Under the pieces are notes generated by a model. The model made no database searches, had not been told where the DNA came from, and saw nothing but the letters and a program-made list of their open reading frames with translations. Below, in pieces: positions 10,689-19,769 of a stretch of DNA of 64,000 nt. Every line of letters begins with the position of its first letter. The first letter of the stretch is position 1. The translations under genes and the position numbers were made by a program. The stretch is from positions 1 through 64,000 of the forward strand of contig CAKVPH010000003.1 in NCBI GenBank assembly GCA_934796775.1, written 5' to 3'. Origin of the DNA: an uncultured Clostridia bacterium (GTDB lineage: Bacteria > Bacillota > Clostridia > Christensenellales > Borkfalkiaceae).

Positions 10689-11846
10689 CTAATTATATAA
10701 AAGTGAATATAAAGTTTGTCTGATTGAATATTTATTTATAATTTCACGCAATTTTTCTGCATTTTTCATGTCCGGCTTTCGCACGAGTTTTGCCCGCAAC
10801 ATTACGTTTTTTAACGAATGTTCGCTGTCGATATACTCTATTACGTCTGTCTTATATCCAAAATCCTGCAATATCTCAGTTCTCACGGAATCGGTTAAAA
10901 GAGCGCAAAAACGTTCTTTTATAAGACCATGTTTTAAAAACAGATCGAATTCACCGCCGTTTTTAATGCTTAAATTTACTTCATGCTGGCAACACGGAAC
11001 GGAAAAAATATTTTTTACGTTGTTTTTTATTGCATAATATAAAGCGTAATCGGTAGCGACGTCGCAGGCATGCAGACAAATAACCATATCGGCGTCTTTA
11101 TCGAATTCTTCGTTATTTTTAACGTCGCTTTTTATAAAATGCAAATTATGATATCCGTATTTTTGAGCTATTTTGTTACAATTTTCAACAACCTCGGCTT
11201 TTAAATCATACCCGACTATTTCAGCATCGATTTGCTTTATGAAATTAAAATAATAGTAAACGATAAAGGTCAGATATGACTTTCCGCATCCAAAATCAAT
11301 GATTTTTAACGACTTATTATGTTTGCCGCTACCAAAAGATTTAAAAGCGTCGTCGATTATTTCCACAAACCTGTTTATCTGCCTGTACTTTTCGTATTTT
11401 GCTTTAACAATTTTATAATCAGACGTAAATACGCCGAGATCAATAAGAGCAGGAATTTTTTCGCCTTCCTTAATAATAAAATCCTTCTGTCTGTCGTGCA
11501 TAGTATCGGGTTTCTTTACGCATTCTTTTAAAATTGTTTCATTACGTTTGAATTTATCGTTTTTAGCAAAATAGTATGTCACATTTTTATCGGTAAAAAA
11601 CAAATTTATCTGCCGGTAAAGTCCGTTTACGGTATTAAACAAATAGCTGCATAATTCATCTTTTTGTAAATTCAGGTGAAACACTTTGTCGCCGGCAAAA
11701 CGTTCGGCTTGCCAAGTCGGTTGATTTTTTATAACGACGGGACGAATTATTATTTTTGAATATTCAGTCGTTTTTATCGGCTCGCTTATTCCGATTTTTA
11801 TTAAATTGTTTTCGTTTGAAAATATTTCATTTATAATTTTTTTCAC
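10689..11846 (-). CDS. class I SAM-dependent methyltransferase (Methyltransf_32 type)
   Basis: A 385-residue protein. The SAM-binding motif I is IIDFGCGKSYLTFIVY. This is followed by EIVGYDLK, ICLHACDVATDYALYYAI and SVPCCQHE, the signature of PF13679 proteins (METTL25/RRNAD1-like), some of which are suspected to modify RNA. A long N-terminal extension of about 170 residues is unassigned. The start is GTG with AGG seven bases upstream; the dispersed repeat lies immediately before that site. Only 4 bp separate it from the next acyltransferase gene. Confidence 0.75.
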   Translation of the reverse strand: MKKIINEIFSNENNLIKIGISEPIKTTEYSKIIIRPVVIKNQPTWQAERFAGDKVFHLNLQKDELCSYLFNTVNGLYRQINLFFTDKNVTYYFAKNDKFKRNETILKECVKKPDTMHDRQKDFIIKEGEKIPALIDLGVFTSDYKIVKAKYEKYRQINRFVEIIDDAFKSFGSGKHNKSLKIIDFGCGKSYLTFIVYYYFNFIKQIDAEIVGYDLKAEVVENCNKIAQKYGYHNLHFIKSDVKNNEEFDKDADMVICLHACDVATDYALYYAIKNNVKNIFSVPCCQHEVNLSIKNGGEFDLFLKHGLIKERFCALLTDSVRTEILQDFGYKTDVIEYIDSEHSLKNVMLRAKLVRKPDMKNAEKLREIINKYSIRQTLYSLLYN

Positions 11847-11857
11847 AAAAAAGCCTG

Positions 11858-11880
11858 CCTATAAGTCGATTATCGGCTAT
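11858..11880 (-). repeat. dispersed repeat, copy a
   Basis: On the minus strand it reads ATAGCCGATAATCGACTTAT then AG. It fills most of the spacer between the acyltransferase gene and the methyltransferase gene and ends at the latter's ribosome binding site. Twenty-two bases are identical to the copy at 31582-31604. Confidence 0.8.
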
Positions 11881-11882
11881 TT

Positions 11883-13139
11883 TTAATTTTTACAAAGATG
11901 TTTTATACTCTCTTTATGCATAAAGTATATCTCTTCGGTCGCAAACGAAACCTTAGTTAAAATATCGCGAAGATTAAGCGGATAGAACCAGTAACTTTCA
12001 TCGGATACGGCAACGTCAAAAACATCGCCGCCGTATTTATAGTTATACTCGACGTGTATACTTTCCTGCTCACATCCTTCTTTTTTAAGAACAAACGGCT
12101 TACCGTAAGCAGTCCCCGTGAGCGTCATGCCCGAACAGTCCTGAACAAAATGTCCCGTTCCCTGTTTTATAAAACCGCTTGCATTAGGCATTGTATCTAT
12201 CCTGACGTCATCTTCTATATGGTAAGTGCCGTCGCGAACCTCTTTTCTTACGTTTGCCCTTTCCCAGTTAAACCAATCGGGAATATGCGAAAATTCTGTT
12301 TCTCCGTTTAATGCTTTAAGCTCGCCGAGCTCAGTCATTTCCCATTCTTTTTTGCATGAATCGCACCAAAGTTTAGTGTCTTTGGAATACATATGAAATT
12401 CCTTTTTGCAATGCGGGCATTGATATAAAATGCTATGCAGTCCGTCCGCTCTGTTTTTTGTGTCTATCACAATATTATTTTCTTTTTGCCAGGCAAAATC
12501 GTCATAGACAAAGTTTTCTTTAATGATACTGTTTATTTGATCTACCGAATACTTTTCAAGATTATCTTTTGTAAGCACCTGCGTAAAGTCCGCTTCTACA
12601 TGACATTTATTATTGTGTTTATTCCATTGCGGCTGAGTAATAAAACAACCTTTCAGATTTAAAACTACAACCGGAACTTTAAATAGTTTTAACATTTTTC
12701 CAAGCGAATCAGGCAAATATGACGTACATCCGTCAAGAGAATATCTTGCCTCGGGATAAATGCAAAAAACATTTTTTAGCTTTTCAAGGCTGTATTTTAT
12801 ATTTTTTATAAGTTGCAAATCCTTTATAAATTTACGCTTGCCTATAACGCCTAATCTTCTGAAAAGCCATTCGGGATAATCATGAAAGGTTTCTATGCTT
12901 GCAACATTATTAGTGTTATAAGGGTATGTAACTTTTTGCATTACTTCAAAGTCCACCATTGAACAATGAGTAGAGAGAAGTATATACGGCGGCTTAAGCC
13001 CTTCCGTATTATGCTCACGACAAATAAAACCGCGCTTTTTAAGATCCGTAAAAGAAATAAATCTTGCAACTGCATTCCAAAATTTAGACGGGTTGCGCGG
13101 CGGTTTTTTAAAATCAAATCTTTTTATTTCCTTTGCCAT
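11883..13139 (-). CDS. PlsC-type acyltransferase with zinc-ribbon C-terminal half
   Basis: A 418-residue protein. The acyltransferase half (residues about 45-210) carries STHCSMVDFE (HX4D) and CIYPEARYS. It is followed by a zinc ribbon (CPHCKKEF...WCDSCKKEW) and about 150 residues of mostly beta character without a domain I recognise. It resembles a clostridial family annotated as 1-acylglycerol-3-phosphate acyltransferase. No ribosome binding site stands out before the ATG. It shares orientation with the downstream methyltransferase, acyltransferase and glycosyltransferase genes. Confidence 0.75.
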   Translation of the reverse strand: MAKEIKRFDFKKPPRNPSKFWNAVARFISFTDLKKRGFICREHNTEGLKPPYILLSTHCSMVDFEVMQKVTYPYNTNNVASIETFHDYPEWLFRRLGVIGKRKFIKDLQLIKNIKYSLEKLKNVFCIYPEARYSLDGCTSYLPDSLGKMLKLFKVPVVVLNLKGCFITQPQWNKHNNKCHVEADFTQVLTKDNLEKYSVDQINSIIKENFVYDDFAWQKENNIVIDTKNRADGLHSILYQCPHCKKEFHMYSKDTKLWCDSCKKEWEMTELGELKALNGETEFSHIPDWFNWERANVRKEVRDGTYHIEDDVRIDTMPNASGFIKQGTGHFVQDCSGMTLTGTAYGKPFVLKKEGCEQESIHVEYNYKYGGDVFDVAVSDESYWFYPLNLRDILTKVSFATEEIYFMHKESIKHLCKN

Positions 13140-13204
13140 TTTTATACTCCCTTAGTTTTATGCATTTTGTTTGGCACATGCACAATACTATTGATTTTTT
13201 ATAT

Positions 13205-13232
13205 TAAAAAAGGATTTGTCGGCAACAAATCC
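13205..13232 (-). terminator. intrinsic terminator
   Basis: GGATTTGT / ACAAATCC form a perfect 8-bp stem with a 5-nt loop. On the minus strand it is followed by a run of T. It lies 66 bp upstream of the acyltransferase start, insulating it from the dehydrogenase operon. Confidence 0.75.
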
Positions 13233-13375
13233 GATTTAAAACAACATCTTGATTATAGCAAAGCATTAAAAAAAAGTCAAACGAGTAAAAGGCAAATAAA
13301 AAAATAGCCCTTCGTATTGAATTTTTTATATAAAAAAGCATTGCAAATAAACAGCCTTATCTTATAAAAAATGTT

Positions 13376-13398
13376 CGATAATCAACCTATAGCCCCAC
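13376..13398 (+). repeat. dispersed repeat, copy b (variant)
   Basis: The plus strand reads CGATAATCAACCTATAGC then CCCAC, one base different from the consensus core. It is flanked by AAAAATGT and ACATTTTT, so it sits in the loop of a potential stem. The flanking genes are both minus, so the copy is antisense to them. Confidence 0.65.
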
Positions 13399-13415
13399 AT
13401 TTTTATTTTTAAAAA

Positions 13416-13462
13416 GAAAAAAACACTGCTTTTCAATTATTGTTGAAAAACGTGCTTTTTTA
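13416..13462 (-). terminator. imperfect terminator hairpin after the FTR-like gene
   Basis: On the minus strand GCACGTTTTTCAA pairs imperfectly with TTGAAAAGCAGTG and is followed by seven T. It is placed 47 bp after the end of the FTR-like gene. Confidence 0.5.
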
Positions 13463-13508
13463 AAAGTAAAACAAACTCGAATCCGATTTATTTTACAAAC
13501 GGTGAACA

Positions 13509-13706
13509 TTATTTGATTTTTTTATAAAGCATACAATGACAATAGCCTTCGAAAGATTCGTCTTTAATCTGCTCTCTGAATTCTTTGCACATACACTTAT
13601 AGTCTTCGGTCCTTTCCGTTCTGCACGGGCAATAACCGCCGGTACGTTTAAGTCCTTCCTGTACAGCTTTTACAATTTCCTTATTTTCATTTAGTACTAT
13701 TTTCAT
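13509..13706 (-). CDS. mini ferredoxin-thioredoxin reductase catalytic-type protein
   Basis: A 65-residue protein with three CxC motifs: CPC (26-28), CMC (38-40) and CHC (56-58). This is the pattern of the catalytic subunit of ferredoxin:thioredoxin reductase, where four Cys hold a [4Fe-4S] cluster and two form the redox-active disulfide. The usual chloroplast and cyanobacterial subunit is longer (about 110 residues), so this is a minimal version. Its electron donor and partner are unknown. It overlaps the YgjV-like gene by 20 bp, and GAGG precedes the ATG. Confidence 0.75.
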   Translation of the reverse strand: MKIVLNENKEIVKAVQEGLKRTGGYCPCRTERTEDYKCMCKEFREQIKDESFEGYCHCMLYKKIK

Positions 13707-14268
13707 TTATCGCCTCATTATTTTTTAATTGTTTAACGTATTTTATAAGTCCTGCAATACTGAATATAAATGCAATTATCTGACGTATTACGCCGACGTA
13801 AGCACCTGCATGAGCATTAAAAATTATGTATCCGAATGCGGTAAAAACTACAGAAATTTTTAATTGTTTTTGCGATCTGAGCATCGCAAAAAAACAATCG
13901 GTAAACGTAAGTACAGGCGGTAAAAGTGCCCATGGAGTTTTTTCTACAAACGTACTCACCACCCCGGTTATTGCAACCGCAGATAAAATACATACGATAA
14001 TAAAAAACGGAAATTTCTTATTTTTCTTCTGAAAATATATTATGAGCAAATTTCTTACGCAAACGATAAAAACAGATATCGCAGACGACCAAACTTTTAA
14101 TATCAGCGATTCGAATATGCAAAACACGCTGCCTATCAAAGTAAGCACAAAATATGCTCTGTCTTTAGTCATATAGCCGAGGACAAGAAACACAAGCATC
14201 AAAAAACCGCAAACTTGCGCCCATACGTTCATCTCTATGCCAAAAACGTTGACAGTTAAATCAAACAT
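13687..14268 (-). CDS. YgjV family membrane protein
   Basis: A 193-residue protein with five or six hydrophobic helices (for example VCGFLMLVFLVLGYM and VCILSAVAITGVVST) and the YgjV-like feature FxxCxRN in FIVCVRNLLIIYF. The family has no firmly established function. Its ATG overlaps the dehydrogenase stop as ATGA, so translation is coupled. Confidence 0.7.
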   Translation of the reverse strand: MFDLTVNVFGIEMNVWAQVCGFLMLVFLVLGYMTKDRAYFVLTLIGSVFCIFESLILKVWSSAISVFIVCVRNLLIIYFQKKNKKFPFFIIVCILSAVAITGVVSTFVEKTPWALLPPVLTFTDCFFAMLRSQKQLKISVVFTAFGYIIFNAHAGAYVGVIRQIIAFIFSIAGLIKYVKQLKNNEAINENSTK

Positions 14269-15308
14269 CAGTTAAAACACCTTCTTCCCTGCTTCTGCAA
14301 GCAATCTTCTTTTGATTTTTTCTCACATCTATAACATATTTCGTTAGAAATTCCGCCTGAAAAATACGTTTCAAGATTATTTAAAGTCACTTCGGCAATA
14401 GCTTTTAACGCTTCTTCCGTCAAAAATGCCTGATGCGAAGTAATTATCACGTTTGGTTTTGATACAAGAAGCGATAAAACGGCATCGGTCACCGGTTTTT
14501 CGGACTTGTCCTCAAAAAAATAAGCGGCTTCTTCTTCGTAAACGTCAAGTCCGGCAGCACCAACTTTACCGCTGTCTATTGCGTCAAGCAACGCTTCGCT
14601 ATCTATAAGTGCGCCGCGAGAAGTATTCAACAATACTACCCCGTCTTTCATTTTAAAAAGAGCTTGTCTGTTTATTATATGCTTAGTATCATCAAGAAGC
14701 GGACAATGCAGACTTATAATATCGCTTTTTTCAAATAGCTCGTTAAGCGATACGTAAGTAATATCCGAATTTAAATCCGGAAACGCGTCATACGCTATCA
14801 CGTTCATTCCAAAACCTTTGCAGATATCTATAAAGCACTTACCTATTTTGCCCGTACCGATTATCCCGGCGGTTTTCCCGAATAAATCAAAGCCGCACAA
14901 TCCGTTTAAGCTGAAATTAAAATCACGTGTTCTTAAATACGCTTTATGAATTTTACGGTCGAGCGTGAGCAAAAGAGCCGCAGTATGCTCCGCAACCGCG
15001 TGCGGAGAATACGCAGGCACCCTGACAACCGTCACTTTATTATCGTAAGCCGCTTTAAAATTTACGTTGTTATATCCTGCGCACCTTAACGCTACAAGAT
15101 TTACGCCGAATTTTTTAAGCTTTTTAAAAACGTCCTCATTTAAGTCGTCATTTACGAAAGTACAGACCGCGTCTGCACCTTCGGCAAGTTTTACCGTAGA
15201 TAAAGAAAGTTTGCTCTCGTAATATTCAAATTCAAATCTTTTTGAGTTCAGTTTGTCAAACCATTTTTTATCGTATGGTTTAACGTCAAAAAATACAATC
15301 TTTTTCAA
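14268..15308 (-). CDS. D-2-hydroxyacid (D-lactate type) dehydrogenase
   Basis: NAD-dependent D-isomer-specific dehydrogenase of 346 residues. The Rossmann motif GTGKIG is at 151-156, the substrate-binding/catalytic Arg is in LLNTSRGALID, and the catalytic His is in ITSHQAFLTEEA. It most resembles fermentative D-lactate dehydrogenases. TTG is the start codon, with AAGGA five to six bases upstream. The last 22 residues carry four Cys (325, 328, 336, 344), which is not typical of the family. It is the first gene of an operon with YgjV and the FTR-like protein. Confidence 0.85.
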   Translation of the reverse strand: MKKIVFFDVKPYDKKWFDKLNSKRFEFEYYESKLSLSTVKLAEGADAVCTFVNDDLNEDVFKKLKKFGVNLVALRCAGYNNVNFKAAYDNKVTVVRVPAYSPHAVAEHTAALLLTLDRKIHKAYLRTRDFNFSLNGLCGFDLFGKTAGIIGTGKIGKCFIDICKGFGMNVIAYDAFPDLNSDITYVSLNELFEKSDIISLHCPLLDDTKHIINRQALFKMKDGVVLLNTSRGALIDSEALLDAIDSGKVGAAGLDVYEEEAAYFFEDKSEKPVTDAVLSLLVSKPNVIITSHQAFLTEEALKAIAEVTLNNLETYFSGGISNEICYRCEKKSKEDCLQKQGRRCFN

Positions 15309-15426
15309 AATATTCCTTCTGCCTTTACTTTGGATAAAATAAAAATAAAAAATTACCTTTATATTATTATCGTTTTTCAGGCACTTTATAATATAAACAA
15401 AGTTGCGACACGCTTTCAGATATTAT

Positions 15427-15455
15427 ATTATAAAACAAAAGGAATAAATTGTCAA
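15427..15455 (-). promoter_or_regulatory. promoter of the dehydrogenase-YgjV-FTR operon
   Basis: TTGACA (15455-15450), 17-bp spacer, TATAAT (15432-15427). It starts three bases after the ferritin-like stop codon and gives a leader of about 110 nt. An imperfect palindrome (ACTTTG...AAAGT) lies in the leader. Confidence 0.75.
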
Positions 15456-15457
15456 AT

Positions 15458-15946
15458 TTATTCGGTAATTTCTTGTAAAAGGTCGGAAAGTATCTGAACG
15501 TGAAGTTCTTCGTCCATAGCTATGCGAAGATATAAATCGCTTAAACTCTGATTCGTAGAATTTTCGGCAGCTTCGCGATAAGCATTTATTGCGGCAAGTT
15601 CACCGTCGATATCGTTATGAATAAACGCTTTCGTGATTTTTTCATAGTCTGGGTAGCTACCGGAAAAATAATTGTATCTGCCGGCAAAAACGGGATCTCC
15701 GCCAAGTTTGAATATTGCGCCCGCCAACAATTCGTAATGTCCCATTTCAACTTTTGCGATATTAGCCGCAATTTGGCTTATTTCATCCGTTTCGGCAGAT
15801 ATAACGCTTTGATAAACGTATGAACAAAGCGTAGTCATTTCGGAAAATCTTCCCGCTGCCATATCATAAAGCGTTTCCATTTCTCTTGACGTTACTCTTC
15901 CGCATATTTCGGGATACGGCAAGCAAAGCGAATATTGTCTGTTCAT
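15458..15946 (-). CDS. ferritin-like / rubrerythrin-like di-iron protein
   Basis: A 162-residue four-helix-bundle protein. Two ExxH-type metal-binding motifs are visible (KVEMGHYE and DEELHVQ) plus Glu-rich helices, as in the ferritin-like superfamily used for iron handling or peroxide detoxification. It has no C-terminal rubredoxin domain, so it is not a full rubrerythrin. GGAG lies nine bases before the ATG. It is monocistronic, with its own promoter. Confidence 0.7.
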   Translation of the reverse strand: MNRQYSLCLPYPEICGRVTSREMETLYDMAAGRFSEMTTLCSYVYQSVISAETDEISQIAANIAKVEMGHYELLAGAIFKLGGDPVFAGRYNYFSGSYPDYEKITKAFIHNDIDGELAAINAYREAAENSTNQSLSDLYLRIAMDEELHVQILSDLLQEITE

Positions 15947-15995
15947 GTATTTTAACTCCGTTAATCATATTATGAAATGTGTTTAAAAAGCGTTT

Positions 15996-16004
15996 ATAAT
16001 ACCA
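15996..16004 (-). promoter_or_regulatory. extended -10 promoter for the ferritin-like gene
   Basis: On the minus strand TGGTATTAT is an extended -10 element 50 bp upstream of the ATG. The -35 region (TGTTAT) is weak. Confidence 0.4.
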
Positions 16005-16100
16005 AACTAATATTTTTAATAACAGCACAAAAATTTTTTAAAGAATAATTATAATATACTTGTATTTTTTTCTGTAAAAATGCTAAAATGTCAATAAACG

Positions 16101-16133
16101 TTTACCTTAAGTTTACTGAACAAATGTTAAAAT
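16101..16133 (+). promoter_or_regulatory. possible Pho-box-like promoter of the ABC/FtsX gene
   Basis: Two TTTAC half-sites (16101-16105 and 16112-16116) are 11 bp apart. The second ends 11 bp before TGTTAAAAT, an extended -10 at 16125-16133. No -35 consensus is present. This layout resembles an activator-dependent Pho promoter. With only two half-sites it could be chance. Confidence 0.4.
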
Positions 16134-16206
16134 ATTGTAAAAAGAAAATTGTATTAATTTTTATTTTTGCCGAGCGGAGGCGGCTAAAAACAACAAACGG
16201 GATTAT

Positions 16207-18873
16207 ATGCTACAATTAAAAAACATTATTAAAGATTACTACGTCGGAACGCAGACCGTAGAAGCACTTAAAGGCGTTTCGTTAAGCTTCAGAAGAAGCG
16301 AATTCGTCGCAATTTTAGGACCTTCCGGCTGCGGAAAAACTACCCTTTTAAATATTATAGGCGGTTTGGACAGGTATACCACAGGAGATATCGTAATAAA
16401 CGGAATTTCAACAAAGCTTTATGCCGACGGTGACTGGGACGCATACAGAAACCATTCGATAGGCTTTATCTTCCAAAGCTATAACCTTATACCTCACCAA
16501 ACAATACTCGAAAACGTCGAACTTGCGCTTACTATTTCGGGCATACCTAAAAAAGAGCGTCGCGAACGTGCGAAAAACGCACTTGAAAAAGTCGGACTTA
16601 AAGATCATTTCAATAAACTTCCGTCACAACTTTCAGGCGGACAAATGCAACGCGTTGCTATTGCAAGAGCAATCGTTAATAACCCCGATATTATTTTGGC
16701 TGACGAGCCGACAGGCGCGCTTGATACGGAAACAAGTATTCAAGTAATGGATATTTTGCAGGAAATAGCAAAAGAAAAGCTTGTTATTATGGTTACACAT
16801 AACCCCGATCTTGCCACGGCTTACGCCACAAGAATAATAAAACTTCGCGACGGCAACGTAAAAGAGGACTCAAATCCGTTCGAATATACCGAAAAAGATA
16901 AATCGATTGAGCAGGAAATGGCTTTAAAAAAAGAACATAGAAAGGCAAAAAAGCCGTCGATGAGTTTTCTTACGGCACTTTCGTTATCCTTTAAAAATCT
17001 CGGCACAAAACGCGCCCGTACAATTTTAACATCGTTTGCAGGCTCAATAGGTATTATAGGCATAGCGCTTATACTTTCGCTTTCTTCGGGATTTAACGGT
17101 TATATTGCAACCGTTCAGCGCGACACGCTTTCAAACTACCCCGTTTCGATTGCGAAAGGCGAAATGTCTCTTACAGGCTACGCAACTTCGTTCATGGGTT
17201 CTACCGAAAAACCGAATATTCCAAAATACCCCGACGATAAAGGCATTACTTCTAATAAAATGTTCGGCAACATTTTGGACTCGGTATTTAAAAGTTACAG
17301 TTCAAACGATTTAAAAGCCTTTAAATCTTACCTTGACGGGCATAGCGAGCTACTAAATACCGACAAAATAGCCGCCATAAATTACTCTTACGATTTCGGG
17401 CTTCATCTTTATACCGACGATAACGGAACTACTCGCGAAGTAAATAAAATAGGTCCTATCGAACAGTATATTGATGACGAAACGGCAAGAGCAGGCTTTT
17501 CGACTTATTACAAATGGTTTAAGCAAACCATGGAATCCGGATTAAACTGGGGCGAAATGGTCAATAACTTAGACCTTATTAAATCTCAATACGACCTTTT
17601 GGAAGGCGAATGGCCGAATTTTAACGAGAATGAATCAAGCGATCATTATTCGCTTACAATAGTTGTGGACGAATACAACAGAATCCCCGACTACTCGCTT
17701 TATATGATGGGATTTATGACGGATGAAGAAGTCAAATATATGTTTGCCGAAATGGTTTATAAAATATTCCCGACGGAAGCAAACAAAAAGATTTTGGATT
17801 CGTTTGATAAAAACGGAGAAAAATTCAGCATAAAAGACAACTATACTTTTGATGAACTTTTAAACCGCGAGTACAGTGTTTTATTGAACGGCGATTATTA
17901 TTATAAAAACGACGAAAAAACAGTGGACTTCGGTGACGGCAACGTATTTAACGTATACTCTGAATACGACGAAACCGACAAAGGCTACAATTCCATAATA
18001 AATGAAAAACTTAAAAGCGCAATCAAGCTTAAAGTTACGGGAATTATAAGACAAAAGAAAACCGTTTCGTCAAGCGCGTTGGAACGTTATATGTATTACA
18101 CGCCCGAACTTACAAAAGCTCTTATAAAAAAGACTAATTCGCTTCCTGTAGTTGTGGATCAGGTATCTTATACCGACAACGAATATTTAACAAGCCTGAA
18201 CGATGACGGCAATAAATACACCTGGGATATATTAAAAGGTTCAGCTATAAAAAGCGATTTAAAAAGCGAACTGTTTACAACGCTCGGAATAGTCGACGAA
18301 AACAATCCGTCGGCAATCACCTTCTACCCGACTTCGTTTGAGAATAAAGATTACGTAATTAAACTTATAGATAATTACAATGCTGCAAATTCAGGCGACG
18401 AAAGCAAACAGATAAGATATACCGATTATATCGGTTCGATGATAAGTTCAATTACCGTTATAATTAACGCCATATCTTACGTTTTGATTGCGTTTGTTTC
18501 TATTTCTCTGGTTGTTTCATCAATAATGATAGGCGTTATAACTTATATTTCGGTTTTGGAACGCACGAAAGAAATAGGAATACTCCGTTCGCTTGGCGCG
18601 TCTAAGCGCGACGTAGCGCGCGTTTTCAACGCCGAAACTATGATAATCGGTTTGATATCCGGCGTTATGGGAATTGCTCTCACTCTTATTTTAGATATTC
18701 CCATAAGCTTTATAGTAAAAAGCTTGACCGGAATACCGAACGTTGCGGCTCTTCCTGTGTTGGGCGGAATTATACTCATTGCAATAAGTGTAGCTCTTAC
18801 GCTTATCGCGGGACTTATTCCCTCGGGTTTTGCCTCTAAACGTGATCCCGTTATCGCTCTTCGCTCAGAATAA
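16207..18873 (+). CDS. ABC transporter, fused ATPase and FtsX/MacB-type permease
   Basis: An 888-residue fusion. The ATPase domain covers residues 1-230, with Walker A GPSGCGKT (38-45), signature [14 protein letters not shown] and Walker [14 protein letters not shown] first membrane helix is near 265-295 ([17 protein letters not shown]). A large extracytoplasmic domain runs from about 300 to 745. Three C-terminal helices form the FtsX permease ([29 protein letters not shown]). MacB-like proteins export peptides or work on envelope substrates by mechanotransmission. The substrate here is unknown. A GGAGG lies 26 bp before the ATG, too far for normal use; a weak GGGA is nearer. Confidence 0.9.
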   Translation: MLQLKNIIKDYYVGTQTVEALKGVSLSFRRSEFVAILGPSGCGKTTLLNIIGGLDRYTTGDIVINGISTKLYADGDWDAYRNHSIGFIFQSYNLIPHQTILENVELALTISGIPKKERRERAKNALEKVGLKDHFNKLPSQLSGGQMQRVAIARAIVNNPDIILADEPTGALDTETSIQVMDILQEIAKEKLVIMVTHNPDLATAYATRIIKLRDGNVKEDSNPFEYTEKDKSIEQEMALKKEHRKAKKPSMSFLTALSLSFKNLGTKRARTILTSFAGSIGIIGIALILSLSSGFNGYIATVQRDTLSNYPVSIAKGEMSLTGYATSFMGSTEKPNIPKYPDDKGITSNKMFGNILDSVFKSYSSNDLKAFKSYLDGHSELLNTDKIAAINYSYDFGLHLYTDDNGTTREVNKIGPIEQYIDDETARAGFSTYYKWFKQTMESGLNWGEMVNNLDLIKSQYDLLEGEWPNFNENESSDHYSLTIVVDEYNRIPDYSLYMMGFMTDEEVKYMFAEMVYKIFPTEANKKILDSFDKNGEKFSIKDNYTFDELLNREYSVLLNGDYYYKNDEKTVDFGDGNVFNVYSEYDETDKGYNSIINEKLKSAIKLKVTGIIRQKKTVSSSALERYMYYTPELTKALIKKTNSLPVVVDQVSYTDNEYLTSLNDDGNKYTWDILKGSAIKSDLKSELFTTLGIVDENNPSAITFYPTSFENKDYVIKLIDNYNAANSGDESKQIRYTDYIGSMISSITVIINAISYVLIAFVSISLVVSSIMIGVITYISVLERTKEIGILRSLGASKRDVARVFNAETMIIGLISGVMGIALTLILDIPISFIVKSLTGIPNVAALPVLGGIILIAISVALTLIAGLIPSGFASKRDPVIALRSE

Positions 18874-18892
18874 AAAAAACAAGATAAAATTA

Positions 18893-18938
18893 AAACGACG
18901 TTTCTGTTATGAAAAACTCATAACTTGAAACGCCGTTT
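18893..18938. terminator. bidirectional terminator between convergent genes
   Basis: A long hairpin: outer arms AAACGACGTTTC and GAAACGCCGTTT (one mismatch), inner arms GTTATGA and TCATAAC. It separates the ABC/FtsX gene from the convergent HAD phosphatase gene. Confidence 0.85.
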
Positions 18939-18944
18939 CTTCAT

Positions 18945-19763
18945 TTAATTAAAGAATTTTAAACACTTGCTTATATCGTCAAATACGAAAGTAGCTTTTG
19001 TTTCTCCGTTTAAATAATCTTCTAACGAAGTTTCGCCGCTAAGCACTGCCATAGAATTAAAACCGTTATTGATTGCAAAACGGATATCTGTGTACATTCT
19101 GTCGCCAACCATCATCACTTCGTCAGAAGTTACTGAATATTTATATTTTACCATATCCCCCATAATGGTATTCGGTTTGCCTATAATTTTATCAGGTCGC
19201 CTGCCACTCGATTTATAAAACATCTCTATAAAAGATCCGACGTCAGGCATCGAATAATCGGGAGCCGGACATACCGCGTCGGGATGAGTCGCAAGATAAA
19301 GCACACCTTTTTTTAAGAATTTATCAAACGTTTTAATTTTTTCAAAAGTAAGCGTAGTATCGTATGCAAGCAATGCAATTTCAGGCTCAGTATCTGAAAG
19401 AATAACTCCCGCTTGAGAAAATTCATCTTTCAACTTATCGTCGGCAAGCAAAAAAACACGTTTTTCGGCATAGAACTTTATTAAATACTCTAAAGCGGCA
19501 TCGCCCGAAGTATATACTGCGTCTCCGCTTTTATATACGCCGAGAGCCGACAATTTTTTTACGTATTCTTCGTCGGTCTTTGATGAATTATTCGTTAAAA
19601 AAACCAGTTGTTTACCGTTTTTTCTAAAAAAATCAAGTGCGTCTTTTGCCCCGTCTATCAGTTTATCACCGATGTAAATCGTTCCGTCAAGATCTAATAA
19701 AATTACTTTTAATTTTTCAAATTTTTCTTTAAATACAGAGTTTTGTAATTCGATATTTTCCAT
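18945..19763 (-). CDS. HAD-IIA hydrolase, NagD family
   Basis: A 272-residue haloacid-dehalogenase phosphatase. The nucleophile motif is LLDLDGTIYIG (Asp24, Asp26), motif II is FLTNNSSKT, and the C-terminal motif is MVGDRMYTDI. Members dephosphorylate sugar phosphates or nucleotides such as UMP, and some act on glycerol phosphate. It lies 6 bp downstream of the degenerate dehydrogenase-like gene and 1.2 kb from the PHP gene; the three form one minus-strand operon. The substrate is not predictable. Confidence 0.88.
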   Translation of the reverse strand: MENIELQNSVFKEKFEKLKVILLDLDGTIYIGDKLIDGAKDALDFFRKNGKQLVFLTNNSSKTDEEYVKKLSALGVYKSGDAVYTSGDAALEYLIKFYAEKRVFLLADDKLKDEFSQAGVILSDTEPEIALLAYDTTLTFEKIKTFDKFLKKGVLYLATHPDAVCPAPDYSMPDVGSFIEMFYKSSGRRPDKIIGKPNTIMGDMVKYKYSVTSDEVMMVGDRMYTDIRFAINNGFNSMAVLSGETSLEDYLNGETKATFVFDDISKCLKFFN

Positions 19764-19769
19764 TTTTTC

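Larger units (their letters stand above)
13140..13508. other. 369-bp intergenic region with two terminators and a repeat copy
   Basis: Between the FTR-like gene and the acyltransferase gene, both minus. It holds a terminator hairpin after the FTR gene (13416-13462), a dispersed repeat copy (13376-13398) flanked by complementary A/T-rich arms, and a second perfect hairpin with T-run (13205-13232). No ORF with a ribosome binding site is seen. Confidence 0.6.
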
